Source: Ruminococcaceae bacterium HV4-5-B5C (lineage in GTDB: Bacteria > Bacillota > Clostridia > Oscillospirales > Acutalibacteraceae). From it: 64,000 nt of DNA. Positions 1 through 8,350 of this stretch are shown piece after piece (positions within the stretch are counted from its first letter, which is position 1; every line of letters begins with the position of its first letter). The translations under genes and the position numbers were made by a program. The notes beneath the pieces are model-generated. The model saw only the letters and a list, made by a program, of their open reading frames with translations. It made no database searches and was not told where the DNA came from. The stretch spans positions 248,001 through 312,000 of the forward strand of contig FXYJ02000004.1 of NCBI GenBank assembly GCA_900184925.1, written 5' to 3'.

Positions 1-681
1 GCTTGAGAAGAAAATTTTCAGTTTGTGTACAGGAACGAGATTGATTCGGGCCGCCTGCTGAGACATGTCCGCCTGAATGTCCGTTACCTCCTGCATTCCC
101 CAGAAGCACCCGTAAAGGCAAGCCATTGCGATAAGCGTATAGAAATATGTCAGCGCACCGTTTGGAGAAGCATTCCCGATGGGGACATTCTTTGTATAGT
201 CCGTCTGATCCTTAAGATTTTCGGCCATCTTCTGATAAGCGGCCGGATTCTGCGACATAATGCTCGAAACCGCGGAAGAGGTCTGCAGATAGCTGTCAAG
301 GAAGGATTGAAGAATGCTCTGGTTAAAATCTGAATGGTTGACCGTCATGCCGATTGTTGTGCCGTCGTTGAGGATACCGGCTACTTTACTGTCAGCGAGA
401 AGGGATTCTGCTTTTTCCTTCGTAGCAATGGTCAGAGTAAATATCTTGTCTTTGCCTTCTGAGACACTTTTTAGTGCCGTTTGGAACGCCGCATCCTTCT
501 GGTAAGTCTCATTATTTACAACAGCCACCGGAATGGGGCTGAATGTTTCATCTCCGTAAACATTACGCAGCGACAGATTGAAAAAACATCCGAGAACAAT
601 GGGAAAAATAAGCGTCCAGAACAGCGTGATCGGGTTCCGCACCAGACATTTGAGGCGGTTCGTAAAAATATGTGCAAACAT
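1..681 (-). CDS. ABC-2 type transporter permease (3' end beyond window)
   Basis: This open frame runs off the left edge, so only the first 227 codons are present. The start is the ATG at 679-681, preceded by a GGAGGA ribosome binding site that overlaps the stop of the upstream ATPase gene. The N-terminus has the ABC-2 permease layout: a short cytoplasmic start (MFAHIFTNRLKCLVRNP), a first membrane helix (about residues 17-38), a long extracytoplasmic stretch of about 140 residues containing VPIGNASPNG, then a second helix around residues 178-195. It pairs with the ATPase at 694-1626 as the membrane half of an exporter. The substrate cannot be read from the sequence; a regulator pair of NarL type next door suggests drug or membrane-stress export, which is inference. 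Confidence 0.85.
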   Translation of the reverse strand, partial: MFAHIFTNRLKCLVRNPITLFWTLIFPIVLGCFFNLSLRNVYGDETFSPIPVAVVNNETYQKDAAFQTALKSVSEGKDKIFTLTIATKEKAESLLADSKVAGILNDGTTIGMTVNHSDFNQSILQSFLDSYLQTSSAVSSIMSQNPAAYQKMAENLKDQTDYTKNVPIGNASPNGALTYFYTLIAMACLYGCFWGMQEVTDIQADMSQQAARINLVPVHKLKIFFSS

Positions 682-693
682 ACGTTTTCCTCC

Positions 694-1626
694 TCAATCC
701 CGCAGCTCGGTGCCGGTCAGCTGAAGAAAAACGTCATTCAGCGTCGGCATTTCCGAATAAATCCTGCCATAAGCAATATTCTCTTTCTTAAGAAAATCGA
801 GTGTGTTCTCCAGCGTGTTTTTCCCTTTTGCGGATTTTATGACAAGCTGTTTGCCGTCATATTCGGCAGTTTCCACACCCGGCATGTTCTTCAGCGCTGA
901 GAGTAAACCGGTTGAAAGGACGGAAGTTTCTACCGTAATTCTCTCGCCGAGCGAAATCATATTTTTCAGTTCTTCTTTATTACCGTTTGCAATAATCCTG
1001 CCTTTGTCGAGGATTACGACACGGGAACAGATTTGTTCCACTTCCTCCATATAGTGAGAGGTGTAAACTACCGTTGCTCCTTCCCGGTTCAGGCGCTCAA
1101 TTCCTTCCAGAATGTTATTGCGGCTTTGCGGATCAACGGCAACGGTCGGCTCATCGAGAATAATGAGCTTCGGGTGGTGAGCAATACCGCAGGCGATATT
1201 GAGCCTGCGAAGCAGACCGCCCGAAAGCTTTTTCGGGTAAAACTTACGAAATTCGCCAAGCCCAACAAAATCAATGGCTTCTTCTACGTACTGTTTACGC
1301 TTTTCTTTCTCCGGCACATAAAGTCCGCAGAAATAATTGATGTTTTCCTGAACTGTCAACTCATTAAAAACGGCGACATTCTGCATGACAACGCCAATAT
1401 TGCGCTTAATGTCATAAGCATCCGGTGCCATCGGACGGTCAAAGACCCGGATTTCACCCTTGTCATATTTGAGCAAAGAAAGTATACAGTTGATCGCCGT
1501 CGTTTTGCCCGATCCGTTCGGCCCAAGTAACCCGAGAATTTCGCCTTCCTGTACTTCCAGAGAAAGATGGTCGAGCGCAACGAGATCGCCGTACCGCTTT
1601 ACAAGATTATTGATACTGATAACCAT
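694..1626 (-). CDS. ABC transporter ATP-binding protein
   Basis: A 310-residue nucleotide-binding subunit. Walker A (GPNGSGKT) lies at residues 35-42, the signature LSGG at 134-137 and Walker B (LIILDEP) at 154-160, followed by a switch histidine in YTSHYMEE. The C-terminal 90 residues form the extra domain usual in ABC-2 drug/antibiotic exporter ATPases. The gene is followed after 12 bases by the permease at 1-681, so the two form an operon on the minus strand. The order ATPase-permease beside a NarL-type kinase/regulator pair resembles the Bacillus linearmycin resistance system (LnrLMN with LnrJK); that parallel is inference. Confidence 0.93.
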   Translation of the reverse strand: MVISINNLVKRYGDLVALDHLSLEVQEGEILGLLGPNGSGKTTAINCILSLLKYDKGEIRVFDRPMAPDAYDIKRNIGVVMQNVAVFNELTVQENINYFCGLYVPEKEKRKQYVEEAIDFVGLGEFRKFYPKKLSGGLLRRLNIACGIAHHPKLIILDEPTVAVDPQSRNNILEGIERLNREGATVVYTSHYMEEVEQICSRVVILDKGRIIANGNKEELKNMISLGERITVETSVLSTGLLSALKNMPGVETAEYDGKQLVIKSAKGKNTLENTLDFLKKENIAYGRIYSEMPTLNDVFLQLTGTELRD

Positions 1627-1735
1627 TTAAGACCCTCCTTACTGTTCCTGAAGCTATTCTATCAAAAAACGAATGCGTCCGGTAGTGATGGACGTCAGGA
1701 GTTCCCGGTGACATTTGTCATTATTTTATCAAGCT

Positions 1736-1765
1736 AACAATTGATACAAGATTGTATCAATTGTT
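1736..1765. promoter_or_regulatory. 30-bp perfect palindrome between divergent operons (probable operator)
   Basis: The left arm AACAATTGATACAA (1736-1749) is repeated exactly as its reverse complement at 1752-1765, with two bases between. The inner TTGTAT of the right arm (1752-1757) stands 17 bases before TACAAT (1775-1780), giving a plausible sigma-A promoter for the kinase gene. The same TTGTAT in the left arm points at TAAAAT (complement of 1723-1728) towards the ABC genes. A third half-site (TGATACAAT) overlaps the -10 box at 1772-1780. The response regulator encoded at 2899 is the obvious candidate ligand. Confidence 0.75.
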
Positions 1766-1780
1766 TGAAAATGATACAAT
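1752..1780 (+). promoter_or_regulatory. Promoter of the kinase/regulator operon
   Basis: TTGTAT at 1752-1757 and TACAAT at 1775-1780 are 17 bases apart. Transcription would start near 1787, about 27 bases before the TTG start of the kinase. The -35 box is inside the palindrome at 1736-1765, so regulator binding would act directly on polymerase. Confidence 0.6.
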
Positions 1781-1813
1781 AAATGCAACAGAACAGGCCG
1801 GGAGGCGGACCGC

Positions 1814-2902
1814 TTGACATTAAAATTAGGTAAAAGTATTACGGATAAAATTGTCCTTTTTCTTTGCTGCACTGTTGCCTACCTTACAATGCCCCAGTTT
1901 CACAGCGACGTCGTTCCCGTCCTGATCTCCGTTATTTTTTCTTCGTTGCTTAGCTTTTGGGAAGGGAAATCTCCGGGTTGTGTTTTAACTGCGGGCTTTC
2001 TTGTGTGGAGCGCATTTTCTCCTTCTCTGGTTCCGTTCCTGCCCGCGGTGCTTTACGACGCTTTGTTTTCGCCGTGCCGCTATGTGTGCATTTTCACTTT
2101 CGTGCCGCTTGTGCTTTACTTCCGAGGTGCATCCCCCACTGCGAACTCCACCACAGTCATCCTGTTTGCGCTCGGCGTTTTGCTGCGCTACCGTACCTAT
2201 TCTCTGGAAAAGCTGCGTGTGGAACGCAACAATCTGCAAGACAGCGCAAAGGAACTCTCGCTGAAGCTGGAACGGCAAAACAAGGAACTGCTTCAGGAAC
2301 AGGATGCCGAGATCAACGTTGCCACGCTGAATGAAAGAAACCGTATTGCCCGAGAAATCCACGACAGCGTCGGTCATCTGCTTTCCAGCTCAATTCTGCA
2401 AGTCGGGGCCCTTCTTGCCGTAAACCGGGATGAGCCGTTACGAACCGGGCTGATTACACTGAAAGACACGCTGAACGAAGCGATGAACAGCATCCGTACC
2501 AGCGTACATGATCTGTTTGACGAATCGTTGAACCTATCCAGTCAGCTCGAAAAGCTGGCAAAGGAGTTTACGTTCTGCAGCCTGGAGATTCAGTATCGGC
2601 TCGACACTGACCCCGAGCGAAAGCTGAAATACGCCATGCTTGCCATTGTGAAGGAAGGGCTAACCAACATTATTCGGCATTCCAATGCGACCAATGCAAC
2701 GGTCTCTCTGCAGGAACACCCTGCATTTTATCAGGTCATTATTTCTGACAACGGCGTTGTCAGCGATTATGAACCGGAGCGCGGCATTGGGCTTCAAAAC
2801 ATCCATGACCGTGTTGATTCGTTTCACGGCGTGATGAATATAACGGTGAAAAACGGATTTCGCATCTTTATTACCATACCCAAAAAGGAGGTAGGCCCAT
2901 GA
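1814..2902 (+). CDS. NarL-family sensor histidine kinase
   Basis: A 362-residue membrane kinase starting at a TTG with GGGAGG upstream. Residues 12-125 form several membrane helices with almost no extracellular loops, so this is probably an intramembrane-sensing kinase. A charged coiled coil follows (about 130-170), then the HisKA_3 phosphoacceptor with His183 in AREIHDSVGH. The HATPase domain shows an N box (KEGLTNIIRHSNA) and a G box (GIGLQNIHDRV). It overlaps the response regulator by four bases (ATGA), so the two are co-translated. It probably controls the divergent ABC exporter through the palindrome in between. Confidence 0.92.
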   Translation: MTLKLGKSITDKIVLFLCCTVAYLTMPQFHSDVVPVLISVIFSSLLSFWEGKSPGCVLTAGFLVWSAFSPSLVPFLPAVLYDALFSPCRYVCIFTFVPLVLYFRGASPTANSTTVILFALGVLLRYRTYSLEKLRVERNNLQDSAKELSLKLERQNKELLQEQDAEINVATLNERNRIAREIHDSVGHLLSSSILQVGALLAVNRDEPLRTGLITLKDTLNEAMNSIRTSVHDLFDESLNLSSQLEKLAKEFTFCSLEIQYRLDTDPERKLKYAMLAIVKEGLTNIIRHSNATNATVSLQEHPAFYQVIISDNGVVSDYEPERGIGLQNIHDRVDSFHGVMNITVKNGFRIFITIPKKEVGP

Positions 2903-3513
2903 AATTACTTGTCGTGGACGACGACCGACTTGTTTCAGGTTCTCTCAAAACGATTCTTGAAGCGGACGGGGAAATTGAGGTCGTCGGAACATTAGGCAGC
3001 GGAGCACAGGCTGTGGAACAGTACGGTGAATTAAACCCGGACGTTCTGCTGATGGATATCCGAATGGAGGGAATGACAGGTCTTGATGCAGCTCAGCGGA
3101 TTCTTTCGGAGTACCCGGACGCAAAAATCCTCTTTCTTACCACCTTTTCCGACGATGAATATATCGCCCGTGCTCTGAAAATCGGGGCAAAGGGATATAT
3201 TTTAAAACAGAATTTCGAAAGTATCGCCCCCTCTGTAAAAACCGTCTTTGCAGGACAGCGCGTTTTCGGGGATGAAATTATTACCAGACTTCCCGCTATG
3301 CACGGATTGGGCAGCGGTTTCGACCAGTTTGGTTTGAGCAACCGGGAAGTCGAATTGCTCACACAGGTTGGTGACGGGCTTTCCAACCGAGAAATTGCAG
3401 AAAAGCTGTTTCTGAGCGAGGGAACCGTTCGCAACTATATCAGTACACTGCTTGAAAAACTAAATCTGCGTGACAGAACCCAGCTTGCAATTTTTTATTA
3501 TAAACACATCTGA
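2899..3513 (+). CDS. NarL/FixJ-family response regulator
   Basis: A 204-residue two-domain regulator. The receiver domain has the acidic pocket (VVDDDR), the phosphoacceptor Asp53 in LLMDIRMEG and the conserved Lys in IGAKGYILK. A LuxR-type helix-turn-helix fills residues about 138-195 (LSNREVELLTQVGDGLSNREIAEKLFLSEGTVRNY). It follows its partner kinase with a four-base overlap. Expected to bind the palindromic DNA at 1736-1765 as a phosphorylated dimer; that is inference from position and symmetry. Confidence 0.95.
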   Translation: MKLLVVDDDRLVSGSLKTILEADGEIEVVGTLGSGAQAVEQYGELNPDVLLMDIRMEGMTGLDAAQRILSEYPDAKILFLTTFSDDEYIARALKIGAKGYILKQNFESIAPSVKTVFAGQRVFGDEIITRLPAMHGLGSGFDQFGLSNREVELLTQVGDGLSNREIAEKLFLSEGTVRNYISTLLEKLNLRDRTQLAIFYYKHI

Positions 3514-3529
3514 ATCTTGGAGAGAAAAA

Positions 3530-4348
3530 ATGGAACGATACGAACAGGCGGAACGAAGCATCATTAAAAAGTACCGCAGGCAGCTCTGGCTGCCTTTTCT
3601 TTCCGCCGTCAAGAAATATCAGTTGATTCAGGAGGGCGACCGCATCGCGGTTTGTATTTCCGGCGGCAAAGACTCCATGCTGCTTGCTAAATGCATGCAG
3701 CACCTTCAAAAATACAGCGACTTTCCATTTGAGGTAGAATATCTTGTGATGGACCCCGGCTACAATGCTGAAAACCGGCAAAAAATAATCGACAATGCCG
3801 CAGTTCTCCGTCTGCCCATCCGAATTTTTGACACCCGGGTTTTCGAAATTGCGGAGCAGTCTGGCCGCACTCCATGCTACCTTTGTGCAAAGATGCGCCG
3901 CGGCTGTCTTTATAAACATGCTCAGGAGCTTGGCTGCAACAAGATTGCGCTTGGCCATCACTTTGACGATGTGATCGAAACGATCCTGATGAGCATGCTT
4001 TACGGTGCCGAAATCCGTACCATGATGCCGAAGCTGCACAGCCTTCATTACCCCGGCATGGAACTGATCCGTCCGCTTTATCTGGTGCGGGAAGCGGATA
4101 TCATTTCATGGAAGCGTTACAACAGCCTTGAATTTCTGCAGTGTGCCTGTCGTTTTACTGAAAACTGCGCTTCCGGCAACAGCAGTTCCAAACGTCAGGA
4201 AATGAAACAGCTCATTGAACGGCTGCACAGGGAAAACCCGAATATTGAGAAAAATATTTTTCACAGTGTCGAAAACGTGAACCTTGAAACCGTTATCGCA
4301 TACCGCCAAGGTGACGTTATTCATGATTTTCTCGATGACTACCGTTAA
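3530..4348 (+). CDS. TtcA-like PP-loop ATPase (tRNA thiolation family)
   Basis: The chosen ATG at 3530 follows GGAGAG and gives 272 residues; a longer frame from 3470 overlaps the preceding gene. The PP-loop SGGKDSM lies at residues 44-50. A Cys-X2-Cys pair (PCYLCAKMRRG) and a later Cys pair (CACRFTENC) fit the iron-sulfur cluster site of TtcA, which adds sulfur to cytidine 32 of tRNA. GHHFDDVIET is the second family motif. Many Clostridia carry TtcA paralogues of untested substrate, so the family is sure and the exact reaction less so. It lies 16 bases after the regulator gene and may be read through from that operon. Confidence 0.85.
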   Translation: MERYEQAERSIIKKYRRQLWLPFLSAVKKYQLIQEGDRIAVCISGGKDSMLLAKCMQHLQKYSDFPFEVEYLVMDPGYNAENRQKIIDNAAVLRLPIRIFDTRVFEIAEQSGRTPCYLCAKMRRGCLYKHAQELGCNKIALGHHFDDVIETILMSMLYGAEIRTMMPKLHSLHYPGMELIRPLYLVREADIISWKRYNSLEFLQCACRFTENCASGNSSSKRQEMKQLIERLHRENPNIEKNIFHSVENVNLETVIAYRQGDVIHDFLDDYR

Positions 4349-4446
4349 GTGACAAAATCACGAATCAGTCTTGTTTTTTACAAGAAAGCAGGATATACTT
4401 GAAATGCGGTTTTCCGCCTGCAAATTTAAAAAGACAGGATTTGTTT

Positions 4447-5343
4447 ATGCTGAATTTTGCTCCTCTTACTCTGGAAGATATTCCAACCGTCAGGCCATTT
4501 TTGGCACTCCAGCACTCAAGAATCTGCGACTACTCCATCGGCGGAATTTTTATGTGGCGCGATTTTTTTCAAACCCGGTTTACGGTATTTCACAATGCGC
4601 TTTTGTTTCAAGTGCGATATTTGAGCGGTGTGTCCGCTTTTACGGTTCCGCTCGCTCCCAGTCAGGAGGACTTCACCGCCGCTGTGGATGAAATTGAACG
4701 TTATTGCAGGGAATACGAACTCCCGCTCATTTTCTGTACCGTGCCTGAAAACGTGCTCCCGGTCTTTCGGGATCGTTACCCCTCGGCCTTTATTCAGCCA
4801 AGCCGTGACTGGTTCGATTACCTGTACCGAACGGAAGATCTCGCATCCTTCCATGGTAAAAAGTACGATGGGCAGCGCAACCATATCCACAAATTCAAAC
4901 GGCTCTTCCCCGATTACGATTTCCATGAAATCACGGAAGAAAACCTGCCGAAGGTCCGCGCGTTTTACGACGGTTTTGCAGAGCTTTATGAAAAGCCCAG
5001 TGAACTTGCCCGCGAAGAAAGTACGAAGGTCAAGGAGCTTCTCAAAAATTATAAGGAATACGGCCTCTTTGGCGGAATCATCACGGTGGAGGAAAACATC
5101 GTTGCGATGTCAATTGGTGAACGCATCAACGACACGCTGTTTGTCCATATTGAAAAGGCGGATATCCGCTACAACGGCGCTTACCAGATGATTGTGCAGG
5201 AATTTCTCCAGCATTTTGCACAGGCAGGAGATCTCTATGTCAATCGGGAAGAAGATGTCGGTGACGAAGGACTGAGAAAGTCCAAACTTTCTTACCACCC
5301 CACAGCTCTTCTGGAAAAAAGCATCGTTCTGGCAGACAACTAG
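4447..5343 (+). CDS. DUF2156 domain protein (acyltransferase-like, GNAT fold)
   Basis: A 298-residue protein starting at the ATG at 4447. It fits the DUF2156 family, which shares a doubled GNAT fold with the C-terminal domain of MprF lysyl-phosphatidylglycerol synthases. Visible features are the N-terminal LTLEDIPTVRPFL, the central KKYDGQRNHIHKFKRLFPDY (basic, aminoacyl-transfer type) and a C-terminal NREEDVGDEGLRKSKLSYHP, typical of the family end. No membrane helices are present, so it is cytoplasmic. The true substrate is unknown for stand-alone members. Confidence 0.8.
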   Translation: MLNFAPLTLEDIPTVRPFLALQHSRICDYSIGGIFMWRDFFQTRFTVFHNALLFQVRYLSGVSAFTVPLAPSQEDFTAAVDEIERYCREYELPLIFCTVPENVLPVFRDRYPSAFIQPSRDWFDYLYRTEDLASFHGKKYDGQRNHIHKFKRLFPDYDFHEITEENLPKVRAFYDGFAELYEKPSELAREESTKVKELLKNYKEYGLFGGIITVEENIVAMSIGERINDTLFVHIEKADIRYNGAYQMIVQEFLQHFAQAGDLYVNREEDVGDEGLRKSKLSYHPTALLEKSIVLADN

Positions 5344-5409
5344 AAAAATCAGGACAGCCCGGGCGGTGACATTGCCGCCCGGGTTCTGCATTTTGTGAAA
5401 GGCGGTATT

Positions 5410-5739
5410 ATGGATTTCGAATTCTGTAAAATGGAAATCTTTATCCCGGCAAGCCATTTTAAAGTACTGCAGGAGGCTCTGAGATGCGCCGACGCCGGAC
5501 ACATCGGAAACTACGACAGCTGCCTGTCCTACAGCGAGACGGTCGGCTGCTGGCGTCCCCTGCCTGGGAGCAGACCATATCTGGGAACTGAAAATGAGCT
5601 TCGCACGGAAGCCGAATATAAGGTGGAAGTCATCTGCCGAACAGAAAAAGTCGATGAAACCATACTGGCTGTGAAAACGGTACATCCGTACGAGGTTCCG
5701 GTCATTAATGTAATTCCTCTCTACCGTACCGGATGCTGA
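5410..5739 (+). CDS. NIF3/YqfO insert-domain-like protein
   Basis: A 109-residue protein; the ATG at 5410 has AAAGGCGG upstream and is preferred to the GTG at 5395. Its sequence (MEIFIPASHFKVLQEAL at the start and VHPYEVPVINVIPL at the end) matches the PII/CutA-like domain that is inserted in YqfO-type NIF3 proteins and also occurs alone. The metal-site histidines of the NIF3 catalytic part are absent, so this is a free-standing regulatory-type domain. Its function is not established. It follows the DUF2156 gene by 66 bases. Confidence 0.75.
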   Translation: MDFEFCKMEIFIPASHFKVLQEALRCADAGHIGNYDSCLSYSETVGCWRPLPGSRPYLGTENELRTEAEYKVEVICRTEKVDETILAVKTVHPYEVPVINVIPLYRTGC

Positions 5740-5871
5740 ACGGCAGCTGGAAACCGGTATAAATGGACGCCGCCGGCAATATGATAAGATGAAAAGAAAC
5801 GGAATCTCTCCTAAAGACAAGGAATGCTTGGCATTATTAAGCTCTCGCGCAGGCGAAACGGAGGCATTCCA

Positions 5872-6612
5872 TTGAAAACCGTGAATTTTGTCTTTCCAGT
5901 ACAGAACGACGAAAGTCTGCTGATCCGAGGAATCCGAAGGACTTCGGACTTCTGTGAAGAATATTTTCCGCAGCACTACCGCATTACAATTGCTGACTGC
6001 GGCTCTTCCGACGGAACGGAACGAATGGGCCGTGCTCTCGCGGCATGCTGCGAAAACGTCGAGTATCTTTGCGGCCCTTCCGTCATTGGGCAGGTTCTCG
6101 AGATAAATTCCTGCGACATCATCGGATTTCTGGACATCGACCTCTCCGCAGGGCTGGAGCATCTGCTGTATATCGATCAGCTTCTGGAGGACGACTCAGC
6201 ATGCATGGTGAACGGCTCCCGTTTCCGTACCTTTTCCGTGATTCAGGTCCATCGGGGTCTGTGGAAGAATGCGCTCCGCTTCCAGCTGATTCTCCGTTTG
6301 CTGTTCCACTCCCGCTCCGGAGACGTTCTAAGCCGTTTCAAGTTTTTCCGTCGGGAAACAATTGAGGCTCTCTACCCCATGTGCAGCGGTAAAACCTGCT
6401 GGTATGTATGTGCGGAACTGCTTCTTCGGGCAGAGTGGAATCATTTCCCCATCCGTGAACTGGCGGTAGACTGGATTGAAACCCGTACTTTCTCTGAAGA
6501 GGAAATCCTTCGGGAAAAAGAGGAATTTCGCCGGGAAACCTTCTTTCTCTGGAAACGGCTGCTTTTTCGAAGGCGTTTTCATCTTCCCAGAGGGCGGCCG
6601 GGCACCCCATAA
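5872..6612 (+). CDS. Family 2 glycosyltransferase-like protein
   Basis: The start is taken as TTG 5872, eight bases after GGAGG, giving 246 residues; an ATG at 5824 is in frame but lacks a good site. The fold is GT-A family 2: VNFVFPVQNDE at the N-terminus, ADCGSSDGTERMGRAL as the nucleotide-binding loop, and FLDIDLS in the place of the DXD metal motif. No membrane helix is seen. The C-terminus is very basic (RRLLF, RRRF, RGRP). The last 34 bases overlap the convergent DUF6774 gene. Donor and acceptor are unknown. Confidence 0.72.
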   Translation: MKTVNFVFPVQNDESLLIRGIRRTSDFCEEYFPQHYRITIADCGSSDGTERMGRALAACCENVEYLCGPSVIGQVLEINSCDIIGFLDIDLSAGLEHLLYIDQLLEDDSACMVNGSRFRTFSVIQVHRGLWKNALRFQLILRLLFHSRSGDVLSRFKFFRRETIEALYPMCSGKTCWYVCAELLLRAEWNHFPIRELAVDWIETRTFSEEEILREKEEFRRETFFLWKRLLFRRRFHLPRGRPGTP

Positions 6613-6860
6613 TAATGCAGATGTAATGGTTTGGGCTGAGGCGGCGGCGGATTCGGGTGTGGATGAGGAGGCGGGGGCGGCGGCAGACATCTCTCCCTCT
6701 GCAGCTTTCTCTGAGCGAGTATGAGGTTCAGGTTTCCGACTACATTCACGAAAAAACTGCACATTACCCTGATTGCTTCTTCATCCAGACCTTCTGCCAG
6801 TGCCACGGCAAAGGTTGTGGACAGGTAAGCAAGCTCTTCCGCAGAACAATTATCCACCAT
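6579..6860 (-). CDS. DUF6774-like small protein with proline/histidine-rich tail
   Basis: The ATG at 6858-6860 has GAGGTGG seven bases upstream, giving 93 residues; the longer frame starting TTG at 6875 would place that site inside the gene. Residues 1-52 (from MVDNCSAEELAYLSTTFAVAL through FFVNVVGNLNLILAQR) look like the DUF6774 family of small Clostridia proteins: a helical pair with no assigned role. The rest is a run rich in Pro and His (PPPPPPHPHPNPPPPQPKP), encoded by a G-rich stretch. The gene end overlaps the opposite glycosyltransferase gene by 34 bases. Confidence 0.65.
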   Translation of the reverse strand: MVDNCSAEELAYLSTTFAVALAEGLDEEAIRVMCSFFVNVVGNLNLILAQRKLQRERCLPPPPPPHPHPNPPPPQPKPLHLHYYGVPGRPLGR

Positions 6861-6970
6861 GCGAAACCACCTCAAAATATAGTATGCGGAATATTGAAAT
6901 CAAGCAACAAATCAAAAAGGGCGGCTCCCTCGGCTTTGAAATGGCCGAAGGAGCCACTCTTTGCGATTCT

Positions 6971-8011
6971 TCAATTTTCAAATCTCACACTGATGATGGC
7001 GTTAGTCGTTTCAACCGAAAGTCGTTTGCTTCCCCCACCTCGGTTTTTGAGATTGCTGATTGCGTTTGTGGTCTGTGCACTGATCGTATACTCGTCTTCT
7101 TTCCCGAGAATGGTTCCTGTAATCAGCGCATTTTCCGTTTCCAGTGTAATATCCGGCGCACTGATTTTTTCCAAACCGATCTGCGCATTTTGCGTATGCG
7201 CTTCCATCTTTTCCAGGGCGCTGACGTTTCTCAGATTAATGGCTGCATTTTGCGTTTGGAAACTAAGGCTTTGCGCGGTGAAATCATTGACTGAAATGGC
7301 CGAATTTGAAGTCGTGCACTCCATGTTTTTTACTTTGTTGAAATCGGACGCCTTAATAAAGCTGTTCGTGGTATCCACCTCAATGCTGCCCGAGTAATCT
7401 TTTGGCAGCATCACCGTGATGGCAGGCGCTTCGGAATCATCCCAGGCCCACTTTAAGTTTTTGCCGGAACTGTCCCGATTTACCACGGAGACCGTTCCGC
7501 CTGAACTGCTAAAATCATACTGCTGATAGGAGTTCGTCGGATAGCGGACCTCAATTCCGCTTTTCTCCCATGGCTGAAACACAACAGCCTTCTTTTCCGC
7601 AGAAACACGGATCAAGTCAACACTCCCATCAAGGGCATCATACGTTTTGTAGGTGTAATTAGCGGTATCGCCGGGGTGATTAAAGCCCGTAGCCGTCCTG
7701 GTCCATGTGGTGGTCTTAAGCACCTCGGCTAGCCCTATCGTAACGCAGAGAGCTACCGCACAGACAGAAGCCAGAACGATTGCAACAATCTTGCCGACAT
7801 TTCTCGGTCTCCGGTTCGGATTCTCCGCCAATATTTTGCGGGCCAGTGCGGAAACATTTCCGTATTCCCTGACAGCGTCTTCCTCCGCCCAACCACTCTC
7901 TACTTTATCCTCAATCATTTCCCGGTAATACGCAAGGATTCTTTCCGCTTCATCGGCCGGAAGAACTTTCAGCCGACGCCGCAAAGCCGCAAGAAACTTT
8001 TCCTTATTCAT
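6971..8011 (-). CDS. HAAS / DUF4097 membrane-anchored protein
   Basis: 346 residues from the ATG at 8009-8011, which overlaps the end of the PadR gene by eight bases. Residues 1-70 are a HAAS (DUF1700) domain (KEKFLAALRRRLKVLPADEAERILAYYREMIEDK), followed by one membrane helix (about 75-98) and a C-terminal DUF4097 beta-helix-like repeat domain, visible as recurring TTNAxI / TQNAxI turns every 15-20 residues. HAAS proteins are typically encoded directly after PadR regulators, as here, and are thought to take part in envelope-stress or ABC-exporter control. The repeat domain faces outward if the helix is N-in. Confidence 0.88.
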   Translation of the reverse strand: MNKEKFLAALRRRLKVLPADEAERILAYYREMIEDKVESGWAEEDAVREYGNVSALARKILAENPNRRPRNVGKIVAIVLASVCAVALCVTIGLAEVLKTTTWTRTATGFNHPGDTANYTYKTYDALDGSVDLIRVSAEKKAVVFQPWEKSGIEVRYPTNSYQQYDFSSSGGTVSVVNRDSSGKNLKWAWDDSEAPAITVMLPKDYSGSIEVDTTNSFIKASDFNKVKNMECTTSNSAISVNDFTAQSLSFQTQNAAINLRNVSALEKMEAHTQNAQIGLEKISAPDITLETENALITGTILGKEDEYTISAQTTNAISNLKNRGGGSKRLSVETTNAIISVRFEN

Positions 8012-8327
8012 CTGGCTTCCCCTCCCGCAAAATAAAATCATGAATCTGCTTCATTTCTTCCCATTCCTCAAAAAATCCCCTGATCTTTTCTCTTCCAATC
8101 GGCGTAATCCGGTAATATTTCCGCAGCCGGCCATTGTGCACAACAGAATAGGTCGTCAGGCAGCTTCCGGCTTCCAGCCGCTTCAGGATCGGGTAAAGCG
8201 TCGACTCGGAAATCTCGACACAGGAGGAAGAGACATCCCGAATGATCTGATAGCCGTAGGAATCATTTCGCTCAATCACGGCCAAGACACAGATATCCAG
8301 CAGCCCTTTTTTGATTTGTATATCCAC
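8004..8327 (-). CDS. PadR-family transcriptional regulator
   Basis: A 107-residue winged-helix regulator. The typical N-terminus (QIKKGLLDICVLAVIERNDSYGYQI) and recognition-helix region (SESTLYPILKRLEAGSCLT) are clear, as is the wing with YYRITPIGREK. Translation is coupled to the HAAS/DUF4097 gene. A good promoter (AGTAAA/ATTATA on the complement, 8351-8379) lies upstream and its -10 box is inside a dyad that fits a PadR operator, pointing to autorepression. Confidence 0.93.
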   Translation of the reverse strand: MDIQIKKGLLDICVLAVIERNDSYGYQIIRDVSSSCVEISESTLYPILKRLEAGSCLTTYSVVHNGRLRKYYRITPIGREKIRGFFEEWEEMKQIHDFILREGKPDE

Positions 8328-8350
8328 TGCAATGCCTCCTATTGAGTTAT

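Noticed and set aside
1814..2902. Kinase start at an internal ATG
   Set aside because: The TTG at 1814 has a GGGAGG site and includes the whole membrane domain; internal ATGs would cut it.
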